Shown: positions 24,541 through 34,924 of the stretch, piece after piece | How the letters are laid out: every line of letters begins with the position of its first letter | How positions within the stretch are numbered: the first letter of the stretch is position 1 | Assembly (NCBI GenBank): GCA_022661535.1 | Contig: JAKULF010000012.1 | Span: forward strand, 434,001-498,000 | DNA from: Eutypa lata | Taxonomy: Eukaryota; Ascomycota; Sordariomycetes; Xylariales; Diatrypaceae | Direction: 5' to 3' | Length of the DNA: 64,000 bases | The notes under the pieces: generated by a model | Databases searched by the model: none | What the model was told of the DNA's origin: nothing | What the model saw: only the letters and a program-made list of their open reading frames with translations | Position numbers and translations under genes: made by a program

Positions 24541-24562
24541 GTGGTCAACAGCACCACCACCT

Positions 24563-24670
24563 AGCTGTACGGAGCTGTACGGAGCTGTACGGAGCTGTAC
24601 GGAGCTGTACGGATGCGGAGCTGGCTATACGGAGCTGGCCGGATGCGGAGTTGGCTGTACGGAGCTATAC
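24563..24670. repeat. Decamer array (AGCTGTACGG)
   Basis: Five perfect copies of AGCTGTACGG are followed by diverged copies with GGATGCGGAGCTGG variants. The same decamer reappears as single copies near 24861 and 24975, so the arrays share an origin. Confidence 0.85.
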
Positions 24671-24692
24671 AGGTAGCTTCAAGGTGCGCCGA

Positions 24693-24731
24693 GGAGCGGA
24701 TAGGAGCTGCGAAGCAGCTACTATCCGCTCC
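24693..24731. repeat. Hairpin unit, copy 1
   Basis: A 39-nt inverted repeat with outer arms GGAGCGGATAG and CTATCCGCTCC and inner arms AGCTGC and GCAGCT around a GAA loop. Pairing is perfect except for one unpaired or mismatched position between the arms. Confidence 0.9.
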
Positions 24732-24744
24732 GACCAACAACTTA

Positions 24745-24860
24745 AGTAGGTAGGTCGAAGGTAGGTAGGTAGGTCGAAGGTAGGTAGGTAGGTCGAAGGT
24801 AGGTAGGTAGGTCGAAGGTAGGTAGGTAGGTAGGTCGAAGGTAGGTAGGTAGGTAAGTCG
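24745..24860. repeat. GTAGGTAGGTCGAAG tandem array
   Basis: Copies of a roughly 15-19 bp unit built from GTAG tetramers closed by GTCGAAG. Shorter relatives occur near 24950-24970 and 25075-25095. Confidence 0.85.
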
Positions 24861-24895
24861 TACGGAGCTGTATAAGTGGCTTCAAGGTGCACCGA

Positions 24896-24934
24896 GGAGC
24901 GGATAGGAGCTGCGAAGCAGTTACTATCCGCTCC
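24896..24934. repeat. Hairpin unit, copy 2
   Basis: Same 39-nt hairpin as copy 1. One C-to-T change in the inner arm would leave a G-U pair in RNA. The flanks (GGCTTCAAGGTGC before, GACCAACAACTTAAGTA after) are also shared with copy 1. Confidence 0.9.
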
Positions 24935-25013
24935 GACCAACAACTTAAGTAAGTAGGTAGGTAGGTCGTACGGAGCCGTACGGAGCTGTACAAGTGGCTT
25001 CAAAGTGCGCCGA

Positions 25014-25052
25014 GGAGCGGATAGGAGCTGCGAAGCAGCTACTATCCGCTCC
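25014..25052. repeat. Hairpin unit, copy 3
   Basis: Same 39-nt hairpin, identical to copy 1, with flanks GGCTTCAAAGTGC and GACCAATTACTTAA. The three copies show that the duplicated unit is longer than the hairpin, about 75 bp. Confidence 0.9.
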
Positions 25053-25245
25053 GACCAATTACTTAAATAAATCGTCGAAGGTAGGTCGTCGAAGGTAAAT
25101 ATAGGGTTTAAAGATAAATACCCTTATCGATAAGCGTTATCGGGCAGATAAATTAACCCTTATTTATACGTTAACCCTTAAGCCGACTGCGAAGCAGGCG
25201 ACAGCGCCAGCTGGTAGAGGCTACTACGTCTCTCAAATTCTGGCA

Positions 25246-25545
25246 ATGCGGCTAAAATTCCTGGAACACGTTATCTCTATTGGGATTGCCGACCGGCCCG
25301 ACTGTATCTTTGACTCCTGCTGTAATATTACCATCTACGATTGGTTCTGGGATTATGACTGGGAGGGTATCTGGGACCAGATACTGGAAGAGCATGGCTT
25401 CGATCCGGAGTGGGTGATGGATGAGGACGAAAGAAGGAAGCGAGTGGTGACTGGGGAGACTTCAGCACATGAAGTGAGTCTAGGTTCTGATGTTGGTCAA
25501 GCGCAGCAGATGACAAGGCGACGGGCTTATGAGCGTGAAGAATGA
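25246..25545 (+). pseudogene. Possible C-terminal exon remnant of the ankyrin-type gene
   Basis: An open frame of 99 codons starts with ATG and ends in TGA. Its amino-acid use is protein-like: Trp/Asp-rich (DWFWDYDWEGIWDQ), then a basic stretch and TGETSAHEVSLG. It has the feel of the tail of fungal ankyrin-repeat proteins and follows the ankyrin gene on the same strand, with only the repeat block between. I infer that it is the displaced end of that gene, or a small gene of its own. No domain is recognised. Confidence 0.4.
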
Positions 25546-26172
25546 GACGTTAGGAATCATGTACTGGGATACTGGAGCTATACTGCTTATAAGGGATGTG
25601 CAATGAAGAATGCTTCTAAAACTCATTATCTCCTTTTCTACGCATGGGCCTCAGGATACTCCGGGTTTATGGTTGGTTGTTCTGTGTTATTGTTTCCTAC
25701 TTAGGTATACTAGTCTTTGATACGAATAACTTATGGAATGCAATGACAGGAAACCTGGTGCACGGAAACACATTCAAATTAGACGCTGGGTTCTCGCCGA
25801 TCAACCCAGTGCGCCCCTATTTCTAATATATTGGATATGACGAACCGTACCATACCTATAGTATAAGACATCAGCGAGACGCCGTTTCCCTGAACTTTTG
25901 TATATATTGTCATAACCCCTATGTATACAGATAACCCGGTGCTGAATGACCGTTAAAATCATTAATCTCCTCCAGTACGTGAACGCCAGCCTCCATACCG
26001 CTAGAATATATGCCCCTAACGCATGCTTTTACCCCTCCACGCAGCATATAACTTTTTACAACTCAGGAACTCCAATCTATGTGTAAAAACCAAGCCCATT
26101 CCCTGAACCCCTTAGAAAACCAAGCCACCTATAGCCAGTTTAGCCGAATTTGCCTAATCGCTCTCCCTAACT
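25546..26172. other. Gene-free stretch
   Basis: No supportable gene. A 60-codon frame at 25644-25826 (plus) begins with a hydrophobic stretch but has no other support. Confidence 0.45.
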
Positions 26173-28198
26173 CTACGCAGCCGTAGCTGTACCAACCCTC
26201 TCAACATCACCGCCCACAGCCGCGGTCGCCTCCCCCCCATTATCGTTAGTGACACTCGGCTCGATGACGCTCGCCATCCCCGGCTCCTGCTTCTCAGCAA
26301 CCTCGACGCCCTCCTTCGTCTCGCCATCTTCCGCATCGACGACGCGTCCCATGCCCACGACGTCGATCCACTCCCAAGAATCGATAGTGACGCTACCACT
26401 ACAATCAAAAATAGCCTTATCGTCATGTATGCCACCCACAGCAGCAGCAGTCGCCACATCCCCTTTTTGCTCATCAGTATGATTACCAGCCTCCGCATCA
26501 CTATCCTCCTCCTCTACCGCCGCGAGCTTATCAAAACCAGCAGCAACAGCAGCATTAGAATCATGACCGCCATCCACGAGGTCAGCAAACGACGTGCGGG
26601 CCACAGGGACGCCATTCTCGCGCAGCACCTGCAGGACCGCACGCAGATTGAGGCGCAGGGCGCGCTCGGGCTCCTCGGACCCGAAGACGCGCCGCGTCAG
26701 CAGCGGGAACAGGACGCCAAAGTCGGACTGGTTGAGGTGGGCGGCCTTGCGGACGTAGAAGAAGTGCGGTTTCGCGAAGGGCGTAGCACGACGGCGCGGC
26801 TTCGGCAGGGCATCATGATGGGAGTCGGGATCGGAGGATGGCGAAGAAGAAGAGGAAGGAGAAGAAAACGCGCTGGCTTCGACGACGGGCGCCCGCGGAT
26901 CCGGCGACAGCGCCCGCGCCGACGCGTGCAGGTGCTCTTTCCACTTGAAGAAGTCCTCGGACTCGACGGCGAGGAGCGCGGCGCCGCCGGGGGCTTCGGC
27001 TTTGGATTCGTCATTGTCATCCCCTACCGCGTACACGGGCAGCGGCCGCTCGAAGAGCGCCTTCTGCGATGCAGCGAGGAGCGGGAAGCACCACATGTCG
27101 AGCAGGATGACGACATTGCGCGAGGTGATCTGCGCGCGAATGGCGGCGCTCGGGAACGGGACGAATAGGGGGTTCTCTATGGCGGCGACTTCCGGGTCGT
27201 CGGCGTAGTAGACGCACTTCAAGAACTGCACCACGGTGGCGGCGCCGAAGCTGTGGCCCATGAAGACGATGCTGCCGGGGTCCCGGACGTGCAGGCGGTT
27301 GGCGAACTGGGCCAGAGCTGGGGGTGGCGTGCTGACGTTGAGGTTCGTGAATTTCGGGCTACCGTCGTCATCACCATCACCATCTAGAGCAAGGAGCGCC
27401 TCGTGCAAGAGACCCAACTCCCACAGCCGGATGCGTAGCTGAGCATCGCGCAGCTCGTGGACCTCCTCGGTGGCTTCGTGCGGGATGCGCCGGTACGGGA
27501 CCTCGTGGCGCTTGCTCCGCGCGAAGTACCGGTCCTGCGCCGAGGGTATGCGCACGAACGACACGGCGGAACTACCGTCACGGTGCTCCGGGCACACGAC
27601 CACCGCGCCGTGAGACGCGAGCGACCCGGCCACCTGCGAGTACGCGTTGCGGTTCCCGCCGAGGCCGTGCGAGAAGATGGCCGTCGGCCAGCGCCCGTTC
27701 GGTATCTCCGGGGGCGGCTCGCAGAGCGGTGCGTTCTTGATTACCGGGATCGATGTGTAGTGTAGGTGCCTCGGGAGGAACCTGTAGGTATGTGATGGTT
27801 AGCGATCCTCCTGTATCTTAAACGCCGTATTGAAACGGTCGAGCTGTACTGTATATGGATGTTCGGACTTACGAAGCGGCCTGCGCCCAGAACGGCCCAA
27901 CACCTAGGAACTTAATGTAAGCCGACAGGTGATCTCGCTGCGGAGCTGGTAACCATGTGATTCTCTTCCCCTCCGAGTCGGGTTGTGCAGGGTAGAATAT
28001 GCGGAACTGTATCGTCTCGATCTCTGCTGCTTCCGTGGGAGCCGGGGCCGGCGATTGTAGATCGGAAACTGGGATTTCGACATCGATAGTGCCGACCTTG
28101 TACGGTCCGGTATACTCGGGTAATCTAGGAATTGGATTGAGGCGGGAAAGGTACGAGGCGACCTTTCTGGAGACGGAAGAATCTGTCGCTTGCGCCAT
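26173..28198 (-). CDS. Platelet-activating factor acetylhydrolase-like esterase
   Basis: Two exons (28198-27873 and 27781-26173) around a 91 bp intron give 644 residues. It is an alpha/beta hydrolase of the PAF-AH class II type, which cleaves short or oxidised acyl chains from phospholipids. The oxyanion-region motif FSHGLGGNRNAYS follows the intron. The nucleophile elbow is GHSFGAA with Ser286. A candidate acid is the Asp of LLDMWCFP, and a candidate His lies in KAAHLNQSDFG. No signal peptide is visible, so it is probably cytosolic. The C-terminal 120 residues are low-complexity and acidic, longer than in animal enzymes. Coding GC is high around 26600-27700, giving many shadow frames. Family assignment is firm; the physiological substrate is unknown. 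Confidence 0.9.
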
Positions 28199-29342
28199 CC
28201 GTAAATCTGCTTTATCTATGATGTCGGAGTTGTTGGTAGACAGTCTTTGTGGTTATCTTTATCGTAGTTCAAGTCAGCTATTAAATAAAAGACTTAATAT
28301 TCACAGAAGGTCAATGGTCCTCGATACAATTCGTAATGTAGAAAGAAAGAAGGCTCTCTCAATTGGTATGTCTGAAGCTGAAAAATGTTACACGTAATCA
28401 GTGACACAGCCTCACTTTTGTTTGCAACAATGGATCCGATATGTCTAAAACCAGAGAATTCTATTGGCAACGGGAATATATATACATATATATGAAAGGA
28501 ATTAAAAGAATATTTTCCAAAACGTAAGAAGTCACATTACTAAGTAATATTTACGAAGGGAATGAAGGAAGATGCCTCGGTAGAACATGAAGAAGAAAAA
28601 AGTGCCTAGGTAGGGGCGAAAGTATCAATTAGATGGGACGTGAACACCAATAAGAAGTCGGCAATGTTTCAAGGTCTCGTGCCCTGCTGCTCGAATTGGA
28701 ATAACGTCATTACGTATCTCAGACTTGTCCCTGATCTAGACCGAAAAGAGATATGAAAGACCGATGACATAAGTTTTTAAACAACTCAGTCGAGTCTTAA
28801 ATTGAATGTCAGATGTAGGGATATTGAATAGCTACGAACCCCTTTGATTATAGCCGACTCATTGTTGTTATCAACAATAGCTGCAGAGGATCCGGGTTAA
28901 GAATATGGCATGCGTTAGGTAACGTCGAGATCTACAGGCCAGCCCTATGAGCGATGTGTTGCATCATCTTGCATCGCACTAATAACGACTAAATACCGAT
29001 ACCAAGGTTTAGATATCGTTACACAGACTGTGAGCATGTAAAAGTAACTATCCATCAGTCACACTCTCACAATCATATCAGGTCTCATCGATGACTACTT
29101 ATATATTTCTAGAACTCCCCTTGATTACTCGTGAGCCTTGATTCTATGTATGCCTTAATATAAGTGAATAGACTCCCTCTTCGATGATACTATCCTACGT
29201 TACAGCATCATCCTCGCTCCACTTTGCACTACTATGTAACCAAATAATTTCCTATCTATGTAGTTAATCAAGACTCCCGTCGCTTCCATGTCAGAATTAG
29301 AAAATGCGGTGGTGCGCCTATGTTCTATCCCATGCATGTCGT
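28199..29342. other. Gene-free stretch, 1.1 kb
   Basis: AT-rich sequence with an ATATATACATATATAT-type run near 28480. I see no gene or RNA. It should hold the promoter of the esterase and the 3' UTR of the aminopeptidase. Confidence 0.5.
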
Positions 29343-31233
29343 TCATTCCCACTCAGCATCGACCTTCTCCCACTTGTCCAAGAAACCCTTGAAGAACTGG
29401 ACTCCCAACCCCGGGTCCAGAGCGCCGGTCGTGGCACGGATCGAATGCATGCTCAGCTGCGGCATGCCCGCGTCGGCAGCTTTCACGCCGAGCGCGCTGC
29501 TCAACGTCGGGCCAACGGTGCCACCGCTGCGCGAGTCATTCCTGATCTGGAAACGCTGGGGTGTGACACCCGACAGCTCGCAAACCCGCGTGAGGACCGC
29601 CGCCGCAACCGAGTCGGTCGTCATGTGACCGTTCGAGTCGGTGCAGATTACAATGCCCACGTTCAGACGAGGTGCGTGGTCATCAAGGTAACGTGACAGG
29701 AAATTGGGGTTGGTGGCGTGCTGTTTTGGACGCAACAAGTTAGCTATCGAAGTAACCTGGGGAATTATAAGTCTTGCTTACAGTGACATCGGCCGAGACC
29801 AGGAAGGAGCGCGCATAGGTTTGGCCGATTACGCCCGGGCCGAAGGGCTTTTCCTTGGTGGACAAAGATTCAACGGCCCGCTCGATAACTGATGATAGGA
29901 AGTTTCCTTTGGCACCTTGTCTTAACAGAGAACCGATCTCCTCATCATCGAACAAGGTGACTAATTTGATAGTACCGTCATCCTCGTTATCTTCCGCCAG
30001 TAGCAAGCCCTGTAAGGCACCCCAACTGCAGAGCTTGTCGTCAATCCGACCGGCAAAGATGAATTCCTTATCCAGACCGCCGACAGTGGCTGGCTGGAGA
30101 TCAAATAGCTCCAATTCCCAGTTGACGATTTCGCTGTGGTCTTTCAGGCCGAGCTCTTGGGAGATTAGCTTTACTAGTTTCGGCGGCTGAGTGGAAACAA
30201 AAGATCCAACTGGACCAAGTGGCTCGGCGGGCTTTGCGTTAGAGTCGAGGTCAGAGTTATCAAGGCCAATGATCGGAACAGCCTGCGTTTCCGCATTGTT
30301 CTGTCCTAACATGCCCACGCCAAAGTGAGGGGCTAGGGTGGGTATACGAGCAACTGCAGCTGTCAGTAAGGGAGAGAGATCGGCTGTTATGAAAAGAGTT
30401 GCTCACTAGGCCAGTCGAACTTGACTAGTTTAGTTGAAGTCTTGCCATTCTCATCCTTGACTATGACTCTTCCTCCAATAGTAAGGTCTCGATCCCACCA
30501 AGTTTCATTCAGGGCGCCTGCGTATTGGGCAACACCCAGTTGAACATATCCAGCCTTCGTTGGCTTATTACTGACTGGCTTCAGCTTTGCAGTGAGAGCA
30601 TCGATATGCCCCGCAATCATTGCCACTCCATTTCCAGGTTTATACGCCTTGCCGACAGTGAAGGCAATAATGGAGCTACCATTTCGGGTCACGAAATATT
30701 TGCCTCCAGCTTCAAGTTTGCCAGACCAATCAGCTCGGGCAGGCAGCTTAGTCAAGTCAACTCGCGTATTCTTACTAAGTACATAGGTCTAACCCCTAGA
30801 GACAACATACCTCTTTGTAACCAACAGCAGCCGCTTTTTTCTTGAAGTACTCTACAGAGTGGAATATCGTCGGATTGTCTCGTAGAAAGTTGCAAAACGG
30901 TGCGGTAAACGTTTCGGGGGTTAGGTTCGACAAAGCGCACGTCTGGCAGGGTCCCCAATTGGATCCTGCGGGTCTGGCCTCGCGAAGAATGATCGCGTTC
31001 CCTTGAGACATGATTTCGCGTATACAACGATGGCATAGAGTCGGAGGTTCACTCTGGGATTCCAGTCCTAATAGAATCCACGCTTTCAGTGATGCAGTCA
31101 TCGGTCGCTCTTCGGATCGTCTGACATTGTTGGGGGGTTCGGTCGTGCGTGAGGCGCTCCCAGCAGTAGCCGCCGTCCGCAGCGACAGGTTCGAGCTGCG
31201 CTGACGCAGGAATTCAGGACTATGGCGAGTCAT
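29343..31233 (-). CDS. APE1: M18 metallo-aminopeptidase (vacuolar aminopeptidase I type)
   Basis: Four exons (31233-30811, 30746-30407, 30353-29782, 29720-29343) join to 570 residues. M18 enzymes are two-zinc aminopeptidases; the yeast homologue Ape1 is delivered to the vacuole by the Cvt pathway. Expected metal-site motifs appear in order: AGHIDALTAKLKP, the Asp of GRIDDKLCSWG, DDEEIGS, ICTDSNGH and HATNPNF. The NGSSIIAF and GNGVAM segments are typical. About 115 residues precede the conserved PFCNFLRDNPTIFHSV block. This extension is Ser/Arg/Thr-rich at first, then has cysteines, and may be a propeptide or targeting region. The second residue after AGH is Asp in the expected place, so the enzyme looks active. 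Each splice joins family-conserved sequence. Confidence 0.93.
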
Positions 31234-31930
31234 TCTTGTTCAAATGCAACTATGATGACGGACACGAGATGATAGAGGAAAGAAGATTTCAAGAAACAGT
31301 TTGGAAACAAGATAAATAAGGGAGTAAGAGCTAGCTCTACCTCGGGCGGTGATCGGAATGACACCTAGCAGATGACGAGCTCTGGTTGGGGAGTAAACAG
31401 TGCTGGAGCTATATTACTGATAAGCTCTTATCGGTGGCTGCTCCCCGTTGCTAGGGGTCACTTGATCATTCATAGCCCTCCAGTTTAATATTACACCTGC
31501 CTACTTCGTAATTAGTTGGTCATTCATTAGCAAAGGCTTATATATTTTATCTGTATCTTCGTCATGGAAGAGAGTTCTGCTAGACTATTTTAGCAGATAG
31601 CATTTTACAGTAGGTGCTGAATCGAAATATTCAGGAATTCATTCCGCCTTGGATTGAGAATTAGTACGAAGTAGTTAATGTACAAGTTAGGGATTTGTAG
31701 TGCAGATTTCCGACGAGGTCAGGTCAAGTCCGCTAATAAATAGAATGAATGATCACTAACTTATACTCCCGACAGTTTGCCTTTTACCTGTACGGATCAA
31801 ACAGATGTCAAGGTAACGAAATGCTATTTCTCAGTTCATAGCTAATATTATATACATGCAACTATGTAGAGATCCATATGCTCACTATAAAGTTATAGTT
31901 GGGACATCGTAGCATTTTGATTTCTCAAGC
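31234..31930. other. Gene-free stretch
   Basis: About 700 bp of AT-rich sequence without a supportable gene. It covers the promoter of the aminopeptidase and the 3' side of the mannanase. Confidence 0.5.
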
Positions 31931-33694
31931 TTACTTCCCTGCCCATCCCTGAATCTCGTCCAACGTTAAAACGTAATCATGGTTGTAGATCTACAACCCA
32001 TTAGCATATCAATGACTCTCCCGAAGGAAGTACCAAAAACTTACCTCAGTCAGAACGTCAACGGGATTCCACTCAGCGTTATCGATATACCCGCTTCCCC
32101 AGACGGCAAAGTAGACCCAGTCAGCTTGGTAGGCCTGAAGCTGGTCGGGTAAAGGAGCAGACCCGACTTCGGCGGCGGCAATCAACTTCTTGTCCTCACC
32201 GAGGTCGATGAGCTGGTTATACTGCGTGGATAGTGGCTGGGATTTCATAATCAGCGAAATACTCAATCACGATCATTCTGTCCATTACTTACGCCGTGCC
32301 CCTCGGCATACGCATCTGCGCTCAGGATATCGACCGCCGAGCTTCCGGGATACCAATCCACTGCCAGTGAGTTCCACATCCATATCAAGTTGTGAATACC
32401 GTGATGGTTTGTCAGCCGGTCGAAAAGGAGGTTCCAAAGCTGTTTAGCTGGTTCCGCGCCTTGCGCTCCCCACCTGAGCATAGAAGTCAGCGAAATCGTC
32501 ACACAGCCAGATATGCACCAAAGAAGCAGAGCTAGTATAAGAAAGCGTCTCGGGGCTAGACGGGTTAAGGTGCATAACACGCAACGTACCAAAACCATCC
32601 GCCTTCAGCCTCATGCAGCGGACGGAAAAGAACAGGCACGCCAGCATCTTGTAGGCGCTTCAGCTGCTCGGCAATAGCATCAATATCGCGGATGACAAGG
32701 GTATAGTTAGCGTTGGTCGTATCAGCTAGCGCCGTCGCAACATTGAAGTCGGTCGCCTCGGTGTAGAAACCACTCCACCACGGCTCATCATCCGTGTTGT
32801 ACAGCCCAGTAGGTGCATTCCAATGCCATAAGACAGAAACAATGCCGCCGCGCTCATGGTGCGTAAGGGCGTCCTCAATAGTCGTAGCAACGTCACCCTG
32901 GAACTCGACACGAGATGGACTGTAGTCCATCAGGTCAACGGACACTACCGCCGGTGTCTTGCCGATATTTTCCGTAATCCAATCAGCATACGACAGGCCC
33001 TGCTGGCCGGACAAGATATTCTTGCCATAGATGGAGACTAGGTAATTATACAAAGCGTAGGCGTTGTCATCGGCGTCAGGGTCTACCAGGGCTGCAGTGA
33101 TTTCATGGGGTGCTCTCGGTTCAGAAGGAGTCAGAGAGATGTAATCGATGAGGTACCTATCTTATGTGTTCAGTGCTCAAAGTACCGCACATAGGCCATG
33201 ATATAATACTCACCAACCCCAGTTGCATAAGAGATCGATGGTGTTGTCGCCAGCCTCCAACAACACTTGGCCACCAGAAACATTGGCCCACGTGTCGCCT
33301 TCCGCCAAGACCACCTCACTCGTCGAACCGCCGTTGAGGATGAGACTCGTCCGCTTCTCGCCGTAGATGCCAGCATAGCGGATGCTAATATCATACAACG
33401 TCAGGCTCTCGCTCGTCACCTCGAAGGTGACCTTATCTGTAGCATCTTCAAAGCCAGTAACGTATCCAGTCCCTACGTCGGTTCTAGTCAGAACAGTCCT
33501 TTCAGATTGGACACGCAAATCATATGTCTTCACCCACCGGAGAAGCCAGTCGTTGCTGTATCCACAGTTGTCCCATTGAGCACCGCATCCTCAGCCTCAA
33601 AGACCCGCGTGTTGTTCTGGCACACGGCAGTCGTGATGCCAGCGGCGAACGCGAGACCCGCCTTGAGGGTTCCCCTGAATCGGTGGATTGACAT
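31931..33694 (-). CDS. Secreted GH26 beta-mannanase with CBM35
   Basis: Six exons (33694-33538, 33472-33214, 33156-32590, 32473-32293, 32236-32045, 31990-31931) give 471 residues. A signal peptide covers about residues 1-25 (AGLAFAAGITTAVCQ). A CBM35 module follows (FEAEDAVLNG, then GTGYVTGF and LCNWGWYLIDYI) and should bind mannan or galactan. The catalytic GH26 domain has the acid/base Glu in RPLHEAEGGWFWW, and the probable nucleophile is the Glu of AAAEVGSAP. It should cut beta-1,4-mannans of plant cell walls. All five introns (54-116 bp) are GT..AG, and removing them restores family motifs. Single-copy here and not linked to the metabolite cluster. Confidence 0.92.
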
Positions 33695-34325
33695 GGTAGC
33701 AGCGCGATTCAGACGTTTAAAGATCGACGAACTGAGACGAACTGTCGATCAGATAACACATCGTAGCTAGAATCTATCAGCTCCTGTTTCTAAAACATAT
33801 ATATGTGCGCATATTAAGTATCACGTCACGGAGAAATTAATCATGGGTGCTCGGAGAAAATAGTCGGTTCTCTAGTAACGGAGCACCACTCTCCGCCGTG
33901 GCGTTTCAAAATGCGGCTTATCCGGCCCGCTAGACAAGATCCATCTTCTATGACCTTTTGCATACCCCGTTACTTCCACTATCCCTTGCAAAGGTTAGAC
34001 TAAGTAATTGTTGTAATACTGAGAATATTGATCGCCTGCGACGTTCCCATACTGTCAAGGTTAACTACTGGATATTGTAGTGAAGTTTCTCAACGGAGTC
34101 TTATAGTTAGGATATCAAGGACGCTATATAGGGGGGTTATGGCGTGGTCCTAGGGTTGTTTGAATAATCTTATAAGAGACAGATAACTTATAACACATCC
34201 GCATCCGTCCGCAATTTAGACCGCGTTTATCTACACAATTAACAATACCTAGCTAGCTGTAAATTTTCATAACAAAAAGAATAACAAAACAAAATCATTC
34301 AAAGAACCAAATTCTATACTTCTCA
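33695..34325. other. Gene-free stretch upstream of mannanase
   Basis: About 630 bp without a gene. It should contain the mannanase promoter. Confidence 0.5.
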
Positions 34326-34414
34326 GGAGTCAACGAGAGTCGAACTCGTGACCTTCGGAAAGATGCTACGACAGCAAACTGCAGTCCGCTGCTCTACCAC
34401 TGAGCTATGACTCC
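34326..34414 (-). tRNA. tRNA-Cys (GCA) with intron
   Basis: The minus strand folds as a tRNA: acceptor arms GGAGTCA and TGACTCC, D arm GCTC...GAGC, and a perfect T arm ACGAG-TTCGACT-CTCGT. The anticodon loop reads CTGCAG, giving anticodon GCA (Cys). About 16-18 extra bases follow position 37, as expected of a canonical fungal nuclear tRNA intron. One pair at the top of the anticodon stem is a G-A mismatch in my fold, so the intron borders are approximate. Confidence 0.85.
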
Positions 34415-34924
34415 GACGATTGAATATTCCTATTATTACTCCCTATATAGACTAAAATGGGAAAATCTCGGAAATACTACGTATATATACTACTCTAATG
34501 GATAAGTGGGACTGACGAAGCAATTTAACTGGGCATGAAAGTGTTCGGGGAAATCTAAAGGCCTTCTTCCTTTTTCTTCCTTCCCCTATCTACGTATTAC
34601 ACAGTAAGAAGAATGATATACTCGAAAAGTTATCGTAATTGCTACTTTAGTATGTCTTGTATGCAAGATCTTTATTTAACGCTACGTTGAGTGTTCACAT
34701 ACGTACCTACTAAGTAGTGGTGTTTTTACCCTTTCGGAAGCACTTTTTCGATACCTAGAATCCACATTGCGTCCATGGGTCGTCTTAAGTGTATAGCAGT
34801 AGATCACGATCAGAGATATCACACCATTGCCTGGCTGTCTATGATAATGTAAATGCGTAATATCATCAAGGTAAATCTAGAGCAGAATTATATACCCTCA
34901 TTACTCCATTACCCATCGATTATC
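34415..34924. other. Gene-free stretch
   Basis: AT-rich sequence upstream of the tRNA and downstream of the metalloprotease stop. No gene is seen. Confidence 0.5.

Larger units (their letters stand above)
24162..25245. repeat. Composite tandem-repeat block with three hairpin units
   Basis: Almost the whole stretch is simple or tandem repeat: a 12-mer array, a decamer array, a GTAGGTAGGTCGAAG-type array and three dispersed copies of a hairpin unit. A 14-bp sequence at 24422-24435 recurs in reverse orientation at 25121-25134 and brackets the block. Frames through it encode only YLQT-type repeats and I do not regard them as genes. Confidence 0.85.

Noticed and set aside
24386..25003. Open frames encoding YLQT / LPTYL-type repeats
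   Set aside because: They are translations of simple tandem repeats on both strands, with no unique sequence.
24444..25060. Possible CRISPR array because of regularly spaced repeats
   Set aside because: Eukaryotic context, units of unequal length, no unique spacers of constant size, and no cas genes.
26425..27765. Long plus-strand frames opposite the esterase
   Set aside because: Shadows of a GC-rich coding region; the minus strand carries the conserved hydrolase motifs.
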